Positions 1 through 11,245 of a stretch of DNA of 64,000 bases are shown here, in pieces; the first letter of the stretch is position 1, and each line of letters opens with the position of its first letter. A program made the position numbers and the translations under genes. This DNA comes from Balaenoptera acutorostrata (Eukaryota > Chordata > Mammalia > Artiodactyla > Balaenopteridae): NCBI RefSeq assembly GCF_949987535.1, contig NW_026645884.1, positions 124,001 through 188,000 on the forward strand. Direction: 5' to 3'. The notes beneath the pieces were generated by a model, which had not been told where the DNA came from, ran no database searches, and worked only from the letters and a program-made list of their open reading frames with translations.

Positions 1-52
1 AGTCAGCACAATGCTCCAGAATTCTTGTCATCACAATGTTCCATGAGCGTGT
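1..52. repeat. T array fragment at the left edge
   Basis: The tail of a 74-bp trimer array: the end of an A monomer, a full B monomer with GAATTC, then a C monomer carrying the variant GAGCGTGT. The same GAGCGTGT monomer precedes D5, D8, D9, D13 and D17, which groups D1 with those blocks. Confidence 0.85.
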
Positions 53-1642
53 CATCACAATGCTACATGACCCTGGTCATCACAGTTCTCCATAACCTTT
101 GTCATCACAATGCTCTATGTCGCTTTTCATCACAATTCTCAATGACCACTTTAATCACTAGGCTCGCTGACCATTTTCATCATATTTCTCTATTGTCATT
201 ACAATACCCCATGACCCTTTTCTTCACAATGTGCTCCATGATGCCTGTCATCACAATGCTCCATGGCTTTTGTTATCACAATGCTCCAGGACCAGTTTCA
301 TCACAATTCTCCATCCCCTTTGTCATCATGGTGCACAATGAAACCTTTCATTAAAATGCTCCATGACACTAGTCATCACAATACTCCATGGCCTTTATTG
401 TCACAATGCTCCCATGCACTTTTCATCACGATGTTCCATGAATACTTTCATCACATTGCTCCATGACCATTGTCATCACAATAGTCCATACCCTTGTCAA
501 CACAATGCTGCATAATCCCTGTCATCACAATTCTCCATGACTGCTGTCATCACAATAATCCAGGACAATTTTCCTCACAGTGCTTCATGCCCCCAGTCAT
601 CACAGTGCTCCACGATACCTTTCATCACAATTCCTAGATGATCAATGTCATCACAATGCCCCATGACACTTGTCATCACAATTCGCTATGACCTTTGTCA
701 TCACAATACTCGATGAACCGTGTCATCACAGTGTTCCAGGACACATGTCATCACAATGATCCATGTCTACTTCCATCACTATGATCCAATACCCCTGTCA
801 TCACAATGCTCCATGGCCCCTGTTATCATATTGCTCCATGATCTCTTTCATCACAATGCTCCATGACCACTGTCATCACCATGCCTCATAACGGCTCTCA
901 TCTCAATGCTCCATGGCCCCTTTCATCACAATGCTCCATGAACCCTGTCATCACAATGTACCCTGCCCTTTTCATCACAAAGCTCCGTGGGCCCTGTCAT
1001 CACAATGCTCCATGCCCTGGTCATCAAAATGCTCCAGAACTCTTGTCATCATAATGCTCCATGCCAATGTCATCAAAATGCCCCATGACACTTGTCATCA
1101 CAATGCTCCATGGCCTTTGTCATCACAATGTTCCATGGCCCCTGTCATCACAGTGCCCCATGATACCTTTCATCGCAAATCTAGATGACCACTGTCATCA
1201 CAATGCCCCATGACAGATGTCATCACAATTCGCCATGGTCCTTGTCATCACAATGCTCCATGAACCGTGTCATCACAAGGTTCCAGGACACTTGTCATCA
1301 CAATGATCCAAGATCACATTCATAACAGTGCTCCATGAACCCTGTCATCTCAATGCTCCATAGCCTTTGTATTCACAATGTTCCATGGCCCCTGTAATCA
1401 CAGTGCTCCATGACCCTTTTCATCACAATGCTCCAAGACCGCTCTCAACACAATGCCCCATGACGCCTGACATCACAAATCTCCATAGCCTCTCTTACCA
1501 AAAAGCTCCATGATCGCTGTCAGCAGAATGTTCCATGACACTTTTCGTCACAATACTGCATGACCACTGTCATCACAGAGTTCTCTGCCCATTTCATCAC
1601 AATGTTCCTTGTCACCTTTAATCAAAATGCTCCATGCCCTTT
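53..1642. repeat. D block 1 (reference; 'tagg' head, alpha tail)
   Basis: About 1,590 bp of diverged 25-mers. Landmarks shared by full D blocks are CTATGTCGCTTTT near 112, GGTGCACAATGAAACC near 329, TTCCTAGATGATC near 631, AAAGCTCCGTGGGCCC near 979, CGCAAATCTAGATGACC near 1174, CTCTTACCAAAAAGC near 1492 and GAGTTCTCTGCCCAT near 1578. The head carries ACTAGGCTCGCTGACC and a 2-bp insertion (AATGTGCTCC). The tail carries CCCATTTCATC and AATCAAAATG, which I call alpha. It is nearly the same as D5 (offset 11,193) and D9 (offset 22,990). Confidence 0.9.
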
Positions 1643-2677
1643 CATCACAATGCTCCAGAAATATTTTTCATCGCAATGTTCCTTGACTGTGTCATCACAA
1701 TGCTCCATGGCCGTCATCATCACAATGCTCCAGAATTCTTGTCATCACAATGTTCCATGACCGTGTCATCACAATGCTCCATGGCCCTTGTCAGCACAAT
1801 GCTCCGGAATTCTTCTCATCACATTGTTCCATGACCGTGTCATCACAATGCTCCATGGCCCTTTTCAGCACAATGCTCCATAATTCCTGTCATCAGAATG
1901 TTCCATGATCGTGTCATCACAATGCTCCATGGCCCTTGTCATCACAATGCTCCAGAATTCTTGTCATCACAATGTTCCATACCGTGTCATCACAATGCTC
2001 CATGGCCATTGTCATCACAATGCTCCAGAATTCTTGTCATCACAATGTTCCAGGGCCGTGTCATCACAATGCTCCATGGCCCTTGTCATCACAAGGCTCC
2101 AGAATTCTTGTCAACACAATGCTCCATACCGTGTCATCACAATGCTCCATGGCCATTGTCATCACAATGCTCCAGAATTCTTGTCATCACAATGTTCCAG
2201 GGCCGTGTCATCACAATGCTCCATAGCCCTTGTCATCACAAGGCTCCAGAATTCTTGTCATCACAATGTTCCATGACCGTGTCATCACAATGCTCCATGG
2301 CCCTTGTCATGACAATGCTCCAGAATTCTTCTCATCACAATGTTCCATGACCGTGTCAACAAAATGCTCCATGGCCACTGTCATCACAATGCTCCAGAAT
2401 TCTTGTCATCACAATGTTCCATGACCTTGTCATCACAGTGCTCCATGGCCCTTGTCATAACAATGCTCTAGAATTCTTCTCATCACAATGTTCCATGACG
2501 ATGTCATCACAATGCTCCATGGCCATTGTCTTTACATTGCTCCCGAAATCTTGTCATCACAATGTTCCATGGCCCTGTCATCACAATGCTCCATGGCCCT
2601 TGTCATCATAATGCTCCAGAATTCTTGTCATCACAATGTTCCATGACCGTGTCATCACAATGCTCCATGGCCCTTGT
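1643..2677. repeat. T array 1 (74-bp trimers)
   Basis: 1,035 bp, about 14 trimers of A, B and C monomers. It includes two 147-bp double-trimers at 1965-2258, in which a 73-bp and a 74-bp trimer alternate. Variant C monomers ATACCGTGT and CAGGGCCGTGT mark the two halves. T5 and T9 have exactly the same length and order. Confidence 0.9.
1965..2258. repeat. 147-bp double-trimer, two units
   Basis: Units 1965-2111 and 2112-2258, each of monomer lengths 23+25+25+24+25+25. Because 147 is 49 x 3, the reading frame is kept here, which produces the longest open frames of the array (for example 1898-2350). The second unit begins CAACACAATG rather than CATCACAATG. Confidence 0.85.
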
Positions 2678-2921
2678 CAGCACAATGTTCCATGACATTT
2701 TTGTCACAGTACTCCACGACCACTGTCATCACAGAGTTTTCTGCCCATATCATCACAATGTTCCTTGTCACCTTTAATCACAATGCTCCATGCCCTTTCA
2801 TCACAATGCTCCAGAAATCTTGTCATCGCAATGTTCCATGACCGTGTCATCACAATGGTCCATGGCCCTTGTCAGCACAATGCTCGAGAATTCCTGTCAT
2901 CACAATGTTCCATGACCGTGT
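2678..2921. repeat. E segment (type a) plus 123-bp spacer
   Basis: 2678-2798 is a detached copy of the last part of a D block: landmarks TTTTTGTCACAGTACTCC, GAGTTTTCTGCCC and CCTTTAATCACAATG. It is followed by five T-like monomers (2799-2921) that include CATCGCAATG and a CTCGAGAATTCC variant (XhoI site beside EcoRI). Type a is marked by GAGTTTTCTG and is always followed by a D block lacking its head. Confidence 0.85.
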
Positions 2922-3446
2922 CATCACAATGCTCCATGGCTTTTGTTATCACAATGCTCCAGGACCAGTTTCATCACAATTCTCCATCCCCTTTGTCATC
3001 AAGGTGCACAATGAAACCTTTCATTAAAATGCTCCATGACACTAGTCATCACAATACTCCATGGCCTTTATTGTCACAATGCTCCCATGCACTTTTCATC
3101 ACGATGTTCCATGAATACTTTCATCACATTGCTCCATGACCATTGTCATCACAATAGTCCATACCCTTGTCAACACAATGCTGCATAATCCCTGTCATCA
3201 CAATTCTCCATGACTGCTGTCATCACAGTAATCCAGGACAATTTTCATCACAGTGCTCCATGATACATTTCATCACAATTCCTAGATGATCAATGTCATC
3301 ACAATGCCCCATGACACTTGTCATCACAATTCGCTATGACCCTTGTCATCACAATACTCGATGAACCGTGTCATCACAGTGTTCCAGGACACATCTCATC
3401 ACAATGATCCATGTCTACTTCCATCACAATGCTCCAATACCCTTGT
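2922..3446. repeat. D block 2 (truncated at both ends)
   Basis: Only 525 bp. It starts inside the D head at the CATGGCTTTTGTTATC landmark and stops after CCAATACCCTTGT, where the next monomer is a plain A type with CCCTTGTCAGC instead of the expected CCCCTGTTATC. It lacks the monomer containing CTTCATGCCCCCAG, as do D6, D10, D11 and D21. It shares ACACATCTCATC with D10, supporting its place in the 22,990-bp-offset copy. Confidence 0.85.
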
Positions 3447-4407
3447 CATCACAATGCTCCATGGCCCTTGTCAGCACAATGCTCCAGAATTCTTCTCATG
3501 ACAATTTTCCATGACCGTGTCATCACAATGCTCCATGGCCCTTGTCATCGCAATGCTGCAGAATTCTTTTCATCACAATGTTCCATGACCGTGTCATCAC
3601 AATGCTCCATGACCCTTGTCATCACAATGCTCCAGAATTCTTGTCATCACAATGTTCCATGACCATGACTTCACAATGCTCCATGGCCCTTGTCATCATA
3701 ATGCTCCAGAATTCTTGTCATTACTATATTCCATGAACGTGTCATCACAATGCTCTATGGCGCTTGTCATCATAATGCTCCAGAATTCTTGTCATCACAA
3801 TGTTCCATGACCGTATCATCACAATGCTCCATGGCCCTTGTCAGCACAATGCTCCAGAATTCGTCTCATCACAATGTTCCATGACCGTGTCATCACAATG
3901 CTCCATGGCCCTTGTCATCATAATGCTCCAGAATTCTTGTCATTACTATATTCCATGAACGTGTCATCACAATGCTCTATGGCGCTTGTCATCAGAATGC
4001 TCCAGAAATCTTGTCATCACAATGTTCCATGGCCGTGTCATCACAATGCTCCATGGCCCTTGTCATCATAATGCTCCAGAATTCTTGTCATTACTATATT
4101 CCATGTACGTGTCATCACAATGCTCTATGGCGCTTGTCATCATAATGCTCCAGAATTCTTGTCATCACAATGTTCCATGACCGTATCATCACAATGCTCC
4201 ATGGCCCTTGTCAGCACAATGCTCCAGAATTCTTCTCATCACAATTTTCCATGACCGTGTCATCACAATGCTCCATGGCCCTTGTCATCACAATGTTCCA
4301 TACCGTGTCATCACAATGCTCCATGGCCATTGTCATCACAATGCTCCCGAATTCTTGTCATCACAATGTTCCATGGCCCTGTCATCACAATGCTCCATGG
4401 CCCTTGT
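3447..4407. repeat. T array 2
   Basis: 961 bp, about 13 trimers. It holds three copies of a variant trimer marked TTACTATATTCC (near 3721, 3943 and 4091) paired with CTCTATGGCGCTTG. The first two read GAACGTG and the third GTACGTG. From about 3,690 onward it matches T3 at offset 3,210. Confidence 0.88.
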
Positions 4408-4652
4408 CAGCACAATATTCCATGACACATTTTGTCACAATACTCCATGACCACTGTCATCACAGAGTTCTCTGCCCATATCATCACAATGTTCCTTGTC
4501 ACCTTTAATCAAAATGCTCCATGCCCTTTCATCACAATGCTCCAGAAATCTTGTCATCGCAATGTTCCATGACCATGTCATCACAATGGTCCATGGCCCT
4601 TGTCAGCACAATGCTCGAGAATTCCTGTCATCACAATGTTCCATGACCGTGT
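4408..4652. repeat. E segment (type b) plus 123-bp spacer
   Basis: 4408-4529 is a detached D tail of type b, marked by CACATTTTGTCACAATACTCC... in two parts (ACACATTTTG and CACAATACTCC), GAGTTCTCTGCCC and AATCAAAATG. Five T-like monomers follow before D3, the last-but-one with CTCGAGAATTCC. Confidence 0.85.
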
Positions 4653-6240
4653 CATCACAATGTTACATGACCCTGGTCATCACAGTTCTCCATGACCTTT
4701 GTCATCACAATGCTCTATGTCGCTTTTCATCACAATTCTCAATGACCACTTTAATCACTATGCTCACTGACCATTTTCATCATATTTCTCTAGTGTCATT
4801 ACAATATCCCATGACCCCTTTCTTCACAATGCTCCATGATGCCTGTCATCACAATGCTCCATGGCTTTTGTTATCACAATGCTCCAGGACCAGTTTCATC
4901 ACAATTCTCCATCCCCTTTGTCATCATGGTGCACAATGAAACCTTTCATTAAAATGCTCCATGACACTAGTCATCACAATACTCCATGACCTTTATCGTC
5001 ACAATGCTCCCATGCACTTTTCATCACGATGTTCCATGAATACTTTCATCACATTGCTCCATGACCATTGTCATCACAATAGTCCATACCCTTGTCAACA
5101 CAATGCTGCATAATCCCTGTCATCACAATTCTCCATGACTGCTGTCATCACAATAATCCAGGACAATTTTCATCACAGTGCTTCATGCCCCCAGTCATCA
5201 CAGTGCTCCACGATACCTTTCATCACAATTCCTAGATGATCAATGTCATCACAATGCCCCATGACACTTGTCATCACAATTCGCTATGACCCTTGTCATC
5301 ACAATACTCGATGAACCGTGTCATCACAGTGTTCCAGGACACATGTCATCACAATGATCCATGTCTACTTCCATCACAATGCTCCAATACCCCTGTCATC
5401 ACAATGCTCCATGGCCCCTGTTATCATATTGCTCCATGATCTCTTTCATCACAATGCTCCATGACCACTGTCATCACCATGCCTCATAACGGCTCTCATC
5501 TCAATGCTCCATGGCCCCTTTCATCACAATGCTCCATGAACCCTGTCATCACAATGTACCCTGCCCTTTTCATCACAAAGCTCCGTGGGCCCTGTCATCA
5601 CAATGCTCCATGCCCTGGTCATCAAAATGCTCCAGAACTCTTGTCATCATAATGCTCCATGCCAATGTCATCAAAATGCCCCATGACACTTGTCATCACA
5701 ATGCTCCATGGCCTTTGTCATCACAATGTTCCATGGCCCCTGTCATCACAGTGCTCCATGATACCTTTCATCGCAAATCTAGATGACCACTGTCATCACA
5801 ATGCCCCATGACAGATGTCATCACAATTCGCCATGGTCCTTGTCATCACAATGCTCCATGAACCGTGTCATCACAAGGTTCCAGGACACTTGTCATCACA
5901 ATGATCCAAGATCACATTCATCACAGTGCTCCATGAACCCTGTCATCTCAATGCTCCATAGCCTTTGTATTCACCATGCTCCATGGCCCCTGTAATCACA
6001 GTGCTCCATGACCCTTTTCATCACAATGCTCCAAGACCGCTCTCAACACAATGCCCCATGACGCCTGACATCACAAATCTCCATAGCCTCTCTTACCAAA
6101 AAGCTCCATGATCGCTGTCAGCAGAATGTTCCATGACACTTTTCGTCACAATACTGCATGACCACTGTCATCACAGAGTTCTCTGCCCATATCATCACAA
6201 TGTTCCTTGTCACCTTTAATCACAATGCTCCATGCCCTTT
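4653..6240. repeat. D block 3 ('cact' head, beta tail)
   Basis: 1,588 bp full-length D. The head reads TGTTACATGACC, ATGCTCACTGACC and CAATATCCCATG. The tail reads CCCATATCATC and AATCACAATG (beta). It is nearly identical by eye to D4 at offset 3,210. Compared with D1 it has CATTCATCACAG instead of CATTCATAACAG and TATTCACCATGC instead of TATTCACAATGT. Confidence 0.9.
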
Positions 6241-7617
6241 CATCACAATGCTCCAGAATTCTTGTCATCACAATGTTCCATACCGTGTCATCACAATGCT
6301 CCATGGCTATTGTCATCACAATTCTCCAGAATTCTTGTCATCACAATGTTCCATGGCCGTGTCATCACAATGCTCCATGCCCTTTCATCACAATGTTCCA
6401 GAAATCATTTTCATCGCAATGTTCCTTGACTGTGTCATCACAATGCTCCATGGCCGTCATCAGCACAATGCTCCAGAATTCTTGTCATCACAAAGTTCCA
6501 TGACCGTGTCATCACAATGCTCCATGGCCCTTGTCATCACAATGCTCCGGAATTCTTCTCATCACATTGTTTCATGACCGTGTCATCACAATGCTCCATG
6601 GCCCTTTTCAGCACAATGCTCCAGAATTCCTGTCATCACAATGTTCCATGACCGTGTCATCACAATGCTCCATGGACCTTGTCATCACAATGCTCCAGAA
6701 TTCTTGTCATCACAATGTTCCATACCGTGTCATCACAATGCTCCATGGCCATTGTCATCACAATGCTCCAGAATTCTTGTCATCACAATGTTCCATGACC
6801 GTGTCATCACAATGCTCCATGGCCCTTGTCATGACAATGCTCCAGAATTCTTCTCATCACAATGTTCCATGGCCGTGTCATCACAATGCTCCATGGCCCT
6901 TGTCATCATAATGCTCCAGAATTCTTGTCATTACTATATTCCATGAACGTGTCATCACAATGCTCTATGGCGCTTGTCATCATAATGCTCCAGAATTCTT
7001 GTCATCACAATGTTCCATGACCGTATCATCACAATGCTCCATGGCCCTTGTCAGCACAATGCTCCAGAATTCTTCTCATCACAATGTTCCATGACCGTGT
7101 CATCACAATGCTCCATGGCCCTTGTCATCATAATGCTCCAGAATTCTTGTCATTACTATATTCCATGAACGTGTCATCACAATGCTCTATGGCGCTTGTC
7201 ATCAGAATGCTCCAGAAATCTTGTCATCACAATGTTCCATGGCCGTGTCATCACAATGCTCCATGGCCCTTGTCATCATAATGCTCCAGAATTCTTGTCA
7301 TTACTATATTCCATGTACGTGTCATCACAATGCTCTATGGCGCTTGTCATCATAATGCTCCAGAATTCTTGTCATCACAATGTTCCATGACCGTATCATC
7401 ACAATGCTCCATGGCCCTTGTCAGCACAATGCTCCAGAATTCTTCTCATCACAATTTTCCATGACCGTGTCATCACAATGCTCCATGGCCCTTGTCATCA
7501 CAATGTTCCATACCGTGTCATCACAATGCTCCATGGCCATTGTCATCACAATGCTCCCGAATTCTTGTCATCACAATGTTCCATGGCCCTGTCATCACAA
7601 TGCTCCATGGCCCTTGT
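6241..7617. repeat. T array 3
   Basis: 1,377 bp. The first monomers are irregular: a D-like CCAGAAATCATTTTCATCG element near 6390-6415 and a CTTGACTGTGTC monomer. Regular trimers follow, including TTACTATATTCC variants near 6931, 7153 and 7301. Confidence 0.88.
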
Positions 7618-7862
7618 CAGCACAATATTCCATGACACATTTTGTCACAATACTCCATGACCACTGTCATCACAGAGTTCTCTGCCCATATCATCACAAT
7701 GTTCCTTGTCACCTTTAATCAAAATGCTCCATGCCCTTTCATCACAATGCTCCAGAAATCTTGTCATCGCAATGTTCCATGACCATGTCATCACAATGGT
7801 CCATGGCCCTTGTCAGCACAATGCTCGAGAATTCCTGTCATCACAATGTTCCATGACCGTGT
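7618..7862. repeat. E segment (type b) plus 123-bp spacer
   Basis: E part 7618-7739 and spacer 7740-7862. This is the 3,210-bp-offset copy of the element at 4408, with no difference seen by eye. Confidence 0.85.
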
Positions 7863-9450
7863 CATCACAATGTTACATGACCCTGGTCATCACAGTTCTC
7901 CATGACCTTTGTCATCACAATGCTCTATGTCGCTTTTCATCACAATTCTCAATGACCACTTTAATCACTATGCTCACTGACCATTTTCATCATATTTCTC
8001 TAGTGTCATTACAATATCCCATGACCCCTTTCTTCACAATGCTCCATGATGCCTGTCATCACAATGCTCCATGGCTTTTGTTATCACAATGCTCCAGGAC
8101 CAGTTTCATCACAATTCTCCATCCCCTTTGTCATCATGGTGCACAATGAAACCTTTCATTAAAATGCTCCATGACACTAGTCATCACAATACTCCATGAC
8201 CTTTATCGTCACAATGCTCCCATGCACTTTTCATCACGATGTTCCATGAATACTTTCATCACATTGCTCCATGACCATTGTCATCACAATAGTCCATACC
8301 CTTGTCAACACAATGCTGCATAATCCCTGTCATCACAATTCTCCATGACTGCTGTCATCACAATAATCCAGGACAATTTTCATCACAGTGCTTCATGCCC
8401 CCAGTCATCACAGTGCTCCACGATACCTTTCATCACAATTCCTAGATGATCAATGTCATCACAATGCCCCATGACACTTGTCATCACAATTCGCTATGAC
8501 CCTTGTCATCACAATACTCGATGAACCGTGTCATCACAGTGTTCCAGGACACATGTCATCACAATGATCCATGTCTACTTCCATCACAATGCTCCAATAC
8601 CCCTGTCATCACAATGCTCCATGGCCCCTGTTATCATATTGCTCCATGATCTCTTTCATCACAATGCTCCATGACCACTGTCATCACCATGCCTCATAAC
8701 GGCTCTCATCTCAATGCTCCATGGCCCCTTTCATCACAATGCTCCATGAACCCTGTCATCACAATGTACCCTGCCCTTTTCATCACAAAGCTCCGTGGGC
8801 CCTGTCATCACAATGCTCCATGCCCTGGTCATCAAAATGCTCCAGAACTCTTGTCATCATAATGCTCCATGCCAATGTCATCAAAATGCCCCATGACACT
8901 TGTCATCACAATGCTCCATGGCCTTTGTCATCACAATGTTCCATGGCCCCTGTCATCACAGTGCTCCATGATACCTTTCATCGCAAATCTAGATGACCAC
9001 TGTCATCACAATGCCCCATGACAGATGTCATCACAATTCGCCATGGTCCTTGTCATCACAATGCTCCATGAACCGTGTCATCACAAGGTTCCAGGACACT
9101 TGTCATCACAATGATCCAAGATCACATTCATCACAGTGCTCCATGAACCCTGTCATCTCAATGCTCCATAGCCTTTGTATTCACCATGCTCCATGGCCCC
9201 TGTAATCACAGTGCTCCATGACCCTTTTCATCACAATGCTCCAAGACCGCTCTCAACACAATGCCCCATGACGCCTGACATCACAAATCTCCATAGCCTC
9301 TCTTACCAAAAAGCTCCATGATCGCTGTCAGCAGAATGTTCCATGACACTTTTCGTCACAATACTGCATGACCACTGTCATCACAGAGTTCTCTGCCCAT
9401 ATCATCACAATGTTCCTTGTCACCTTTAATCACAATGCTCCATGCCCTTT
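7863..9450. repeat. D block 4 ('cact' head, beta tail)
   Basis: 1,588 bp duplicate of D3. Landmarks: TGTTACATGACC at the start, ATGCTCACTGACC near 7971, the TAGATGATC landmark near 8444 and CTCTTACCAAAAAGC near 9299. Confidence 0.9.
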
Positions 9451-11245
9451 CATCACAATGCTCCAGAATTCTTGTCATCACAATGTTCCATACCGTGTCA
9501 TCACAATGCTCCATGGCTATTGTCATCACAATTCTCCAGAATTCTTGTCATCACAATGTTCCATGGCCGTGTCATCACAATGCTCCATGCCCTTTCATCA
9601 CAATGTTCCAGAAATCATTTTCATCGCAATGTTCCTTGACTGTGTCATCACAATGCTCCATGGCCGTCATCAGCACAATGCTCCAGAATTCTTGTCATCA
9701 CAAAGTTCCATGACCGTGTCATCACAATGCTCCATGGCCCTTGTCATCACAATGCTCCGGAATTCTTCTCATCACATTGTTTCATGACCGTGTCATCACA
9801 ATGCTCCATGGCCCTTTTCAGCACAATGCTCCAGAATTCCTGTCATCACAATGTTCCATGACCGTGTCATCACAATGCTCCATGGACCTTGTCATCACAA
9901 TGCTCCAGAATTCTTGTCATCACAATGTTCCATACCGTGTCATCACAATGCTCCATGGCCATTGTCATCACAATGCTCCAGAATTCTTGTCATCACAATG
10001 TTCCATGACCGTATCCTCACAATGCTCCATGGCCCTTGTCAGCACAATGCTCCGGAATTCTTCTCATCACATTGTTCCATGACCGTGTCATCACAATGCT
10101 CCATGGCCCTTTTCAGCACAATGCTCCATAATTCCTGTCATCAGAATGTTCCATGATCGTGTCATCACAATGCTCCATGGCCCTTGTCATCACAATGCTC
10201 CAGAATTCTTGTCATCACAATGTTCCATACCGTGTCATCACAATGCTCCATGGCCATTGTCATCACAATGCTCCAGAATTCTTGTCATCACAATGTTCCA
10301 GGGCCGTGTCATCACAATGCTCCATGGCCCTTGTCATCACAAGGCTCCAGAATTCTTGTCAACACAATGTTCCATACCGTGTCATCACAATGCTCCATGG
10401 CCATTGTCATCACAATGCTCCAGAATTCTTGTCATCACAATGTTCCAGGGCCGTGTCATCACAATGCTCCATAGCCCTTGTCATCACAAGGCTCCAGAAT
10501 TCTTGTCATCACAATGTTCCATGGCCGTGTCATCACAATGCTCCATGGCCCTTGTCATGATAATGCTCCAGAATTCTTCTCATCACTATGTTCCATGACC
10601 GTGTCATCACAATGCTCCATGGCCATTGTCATCACAATGTTCCATGGCCGTGTCATCACAATGCTCCATGGCCATTGTCATCACAATGCTCCAGAATTCT
10701 TGTCAACACAATGTTCAATGGCCGTGTCATCACAATGCTCCATGGCCCTTGTCATCATAATGCTCCAGAATTGTTGTCATCACAATGTTCCATGACCGTG
10801 TCATCACAATGCTCCATGGCCCTTGTCATGACAATGCTCCAGAATTCTTGTCATCAAAATGTTCCATGACCGTGTCATCACAATGCTCCATGACCCTTGT
10901 CATCACAATGCTCCAGAATTCTTGTCATCACAATGTTCCATGACCATGTCATCACAATGGTCCATGGCCCTTGTCAGCACAACGCTCCAGAATTCTTCTC
11001 ATGACAATGTTCCATGACCGTGTCATCACAATGCTCCATGGCCCTTGTCATCGCAATGCTGCAGAATTCTTGTCATCACAATGTTCCATGACCGTGTCAT
11101 CACAATGCTCCATGACCCTTGTCATCACAATGCTCCAGAATTATTGTCATCACAATGTTCCATGACCATGTCATCACAATGGTCCATGGCCCTAGTCAGC
11201 ACAATGCTCCAGAATTCTTTTCATCACAATGTTCCATGAGCGTGT
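9451..11245. repeat. T array 4 (longest uninterrupted T array)
   Basis: 1,795 bp, about 24 trimers. The left part repeats the irregular start of T3. The middle (10213-10506) holds two 147-bp double-trimers. The right part from about 10.6 kb matches the end of T7 at offset 9,048. A TCAATGGCC variant of C occurs near 10,714 and the C variant GACCATGTC near 10,942 and 11,163. Confidence 0.88.
10213..10506. repeat. 147-bp double-trimer, two units
   Basis: Same 23+25+25+24+25+25 layout as at 1965. The second unit starts CAACACAATGTTCC, whereas the T1 and T9 copies read CAACACAATGCTCC. Confidence 0.85.

Larger units (their letters stand above)
3690..10010. repeat. Tandem duplication, unit 3,210 bp, two copies
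   Basis: About 3,690-6,800 and 6,900-10,010 line up at a constant offset of 3,210 bp through T, E, spacer, D and the start of the next T. Agreement ends near 6,800/10,010, where the left copy reads CCGTGTCATCAC and the right copy CCGTATCCTCAC. The constant offset means no length change since duplication, so it is probably recent. Confidence 0.85.

Noticed and set aside
1643..2677. CRISPR-like array (regular short repeats)
   Set aside because: Repeats are contiguous with no unique spacers, there are no associated cas genes, and the SINE shows a mammalian genome.
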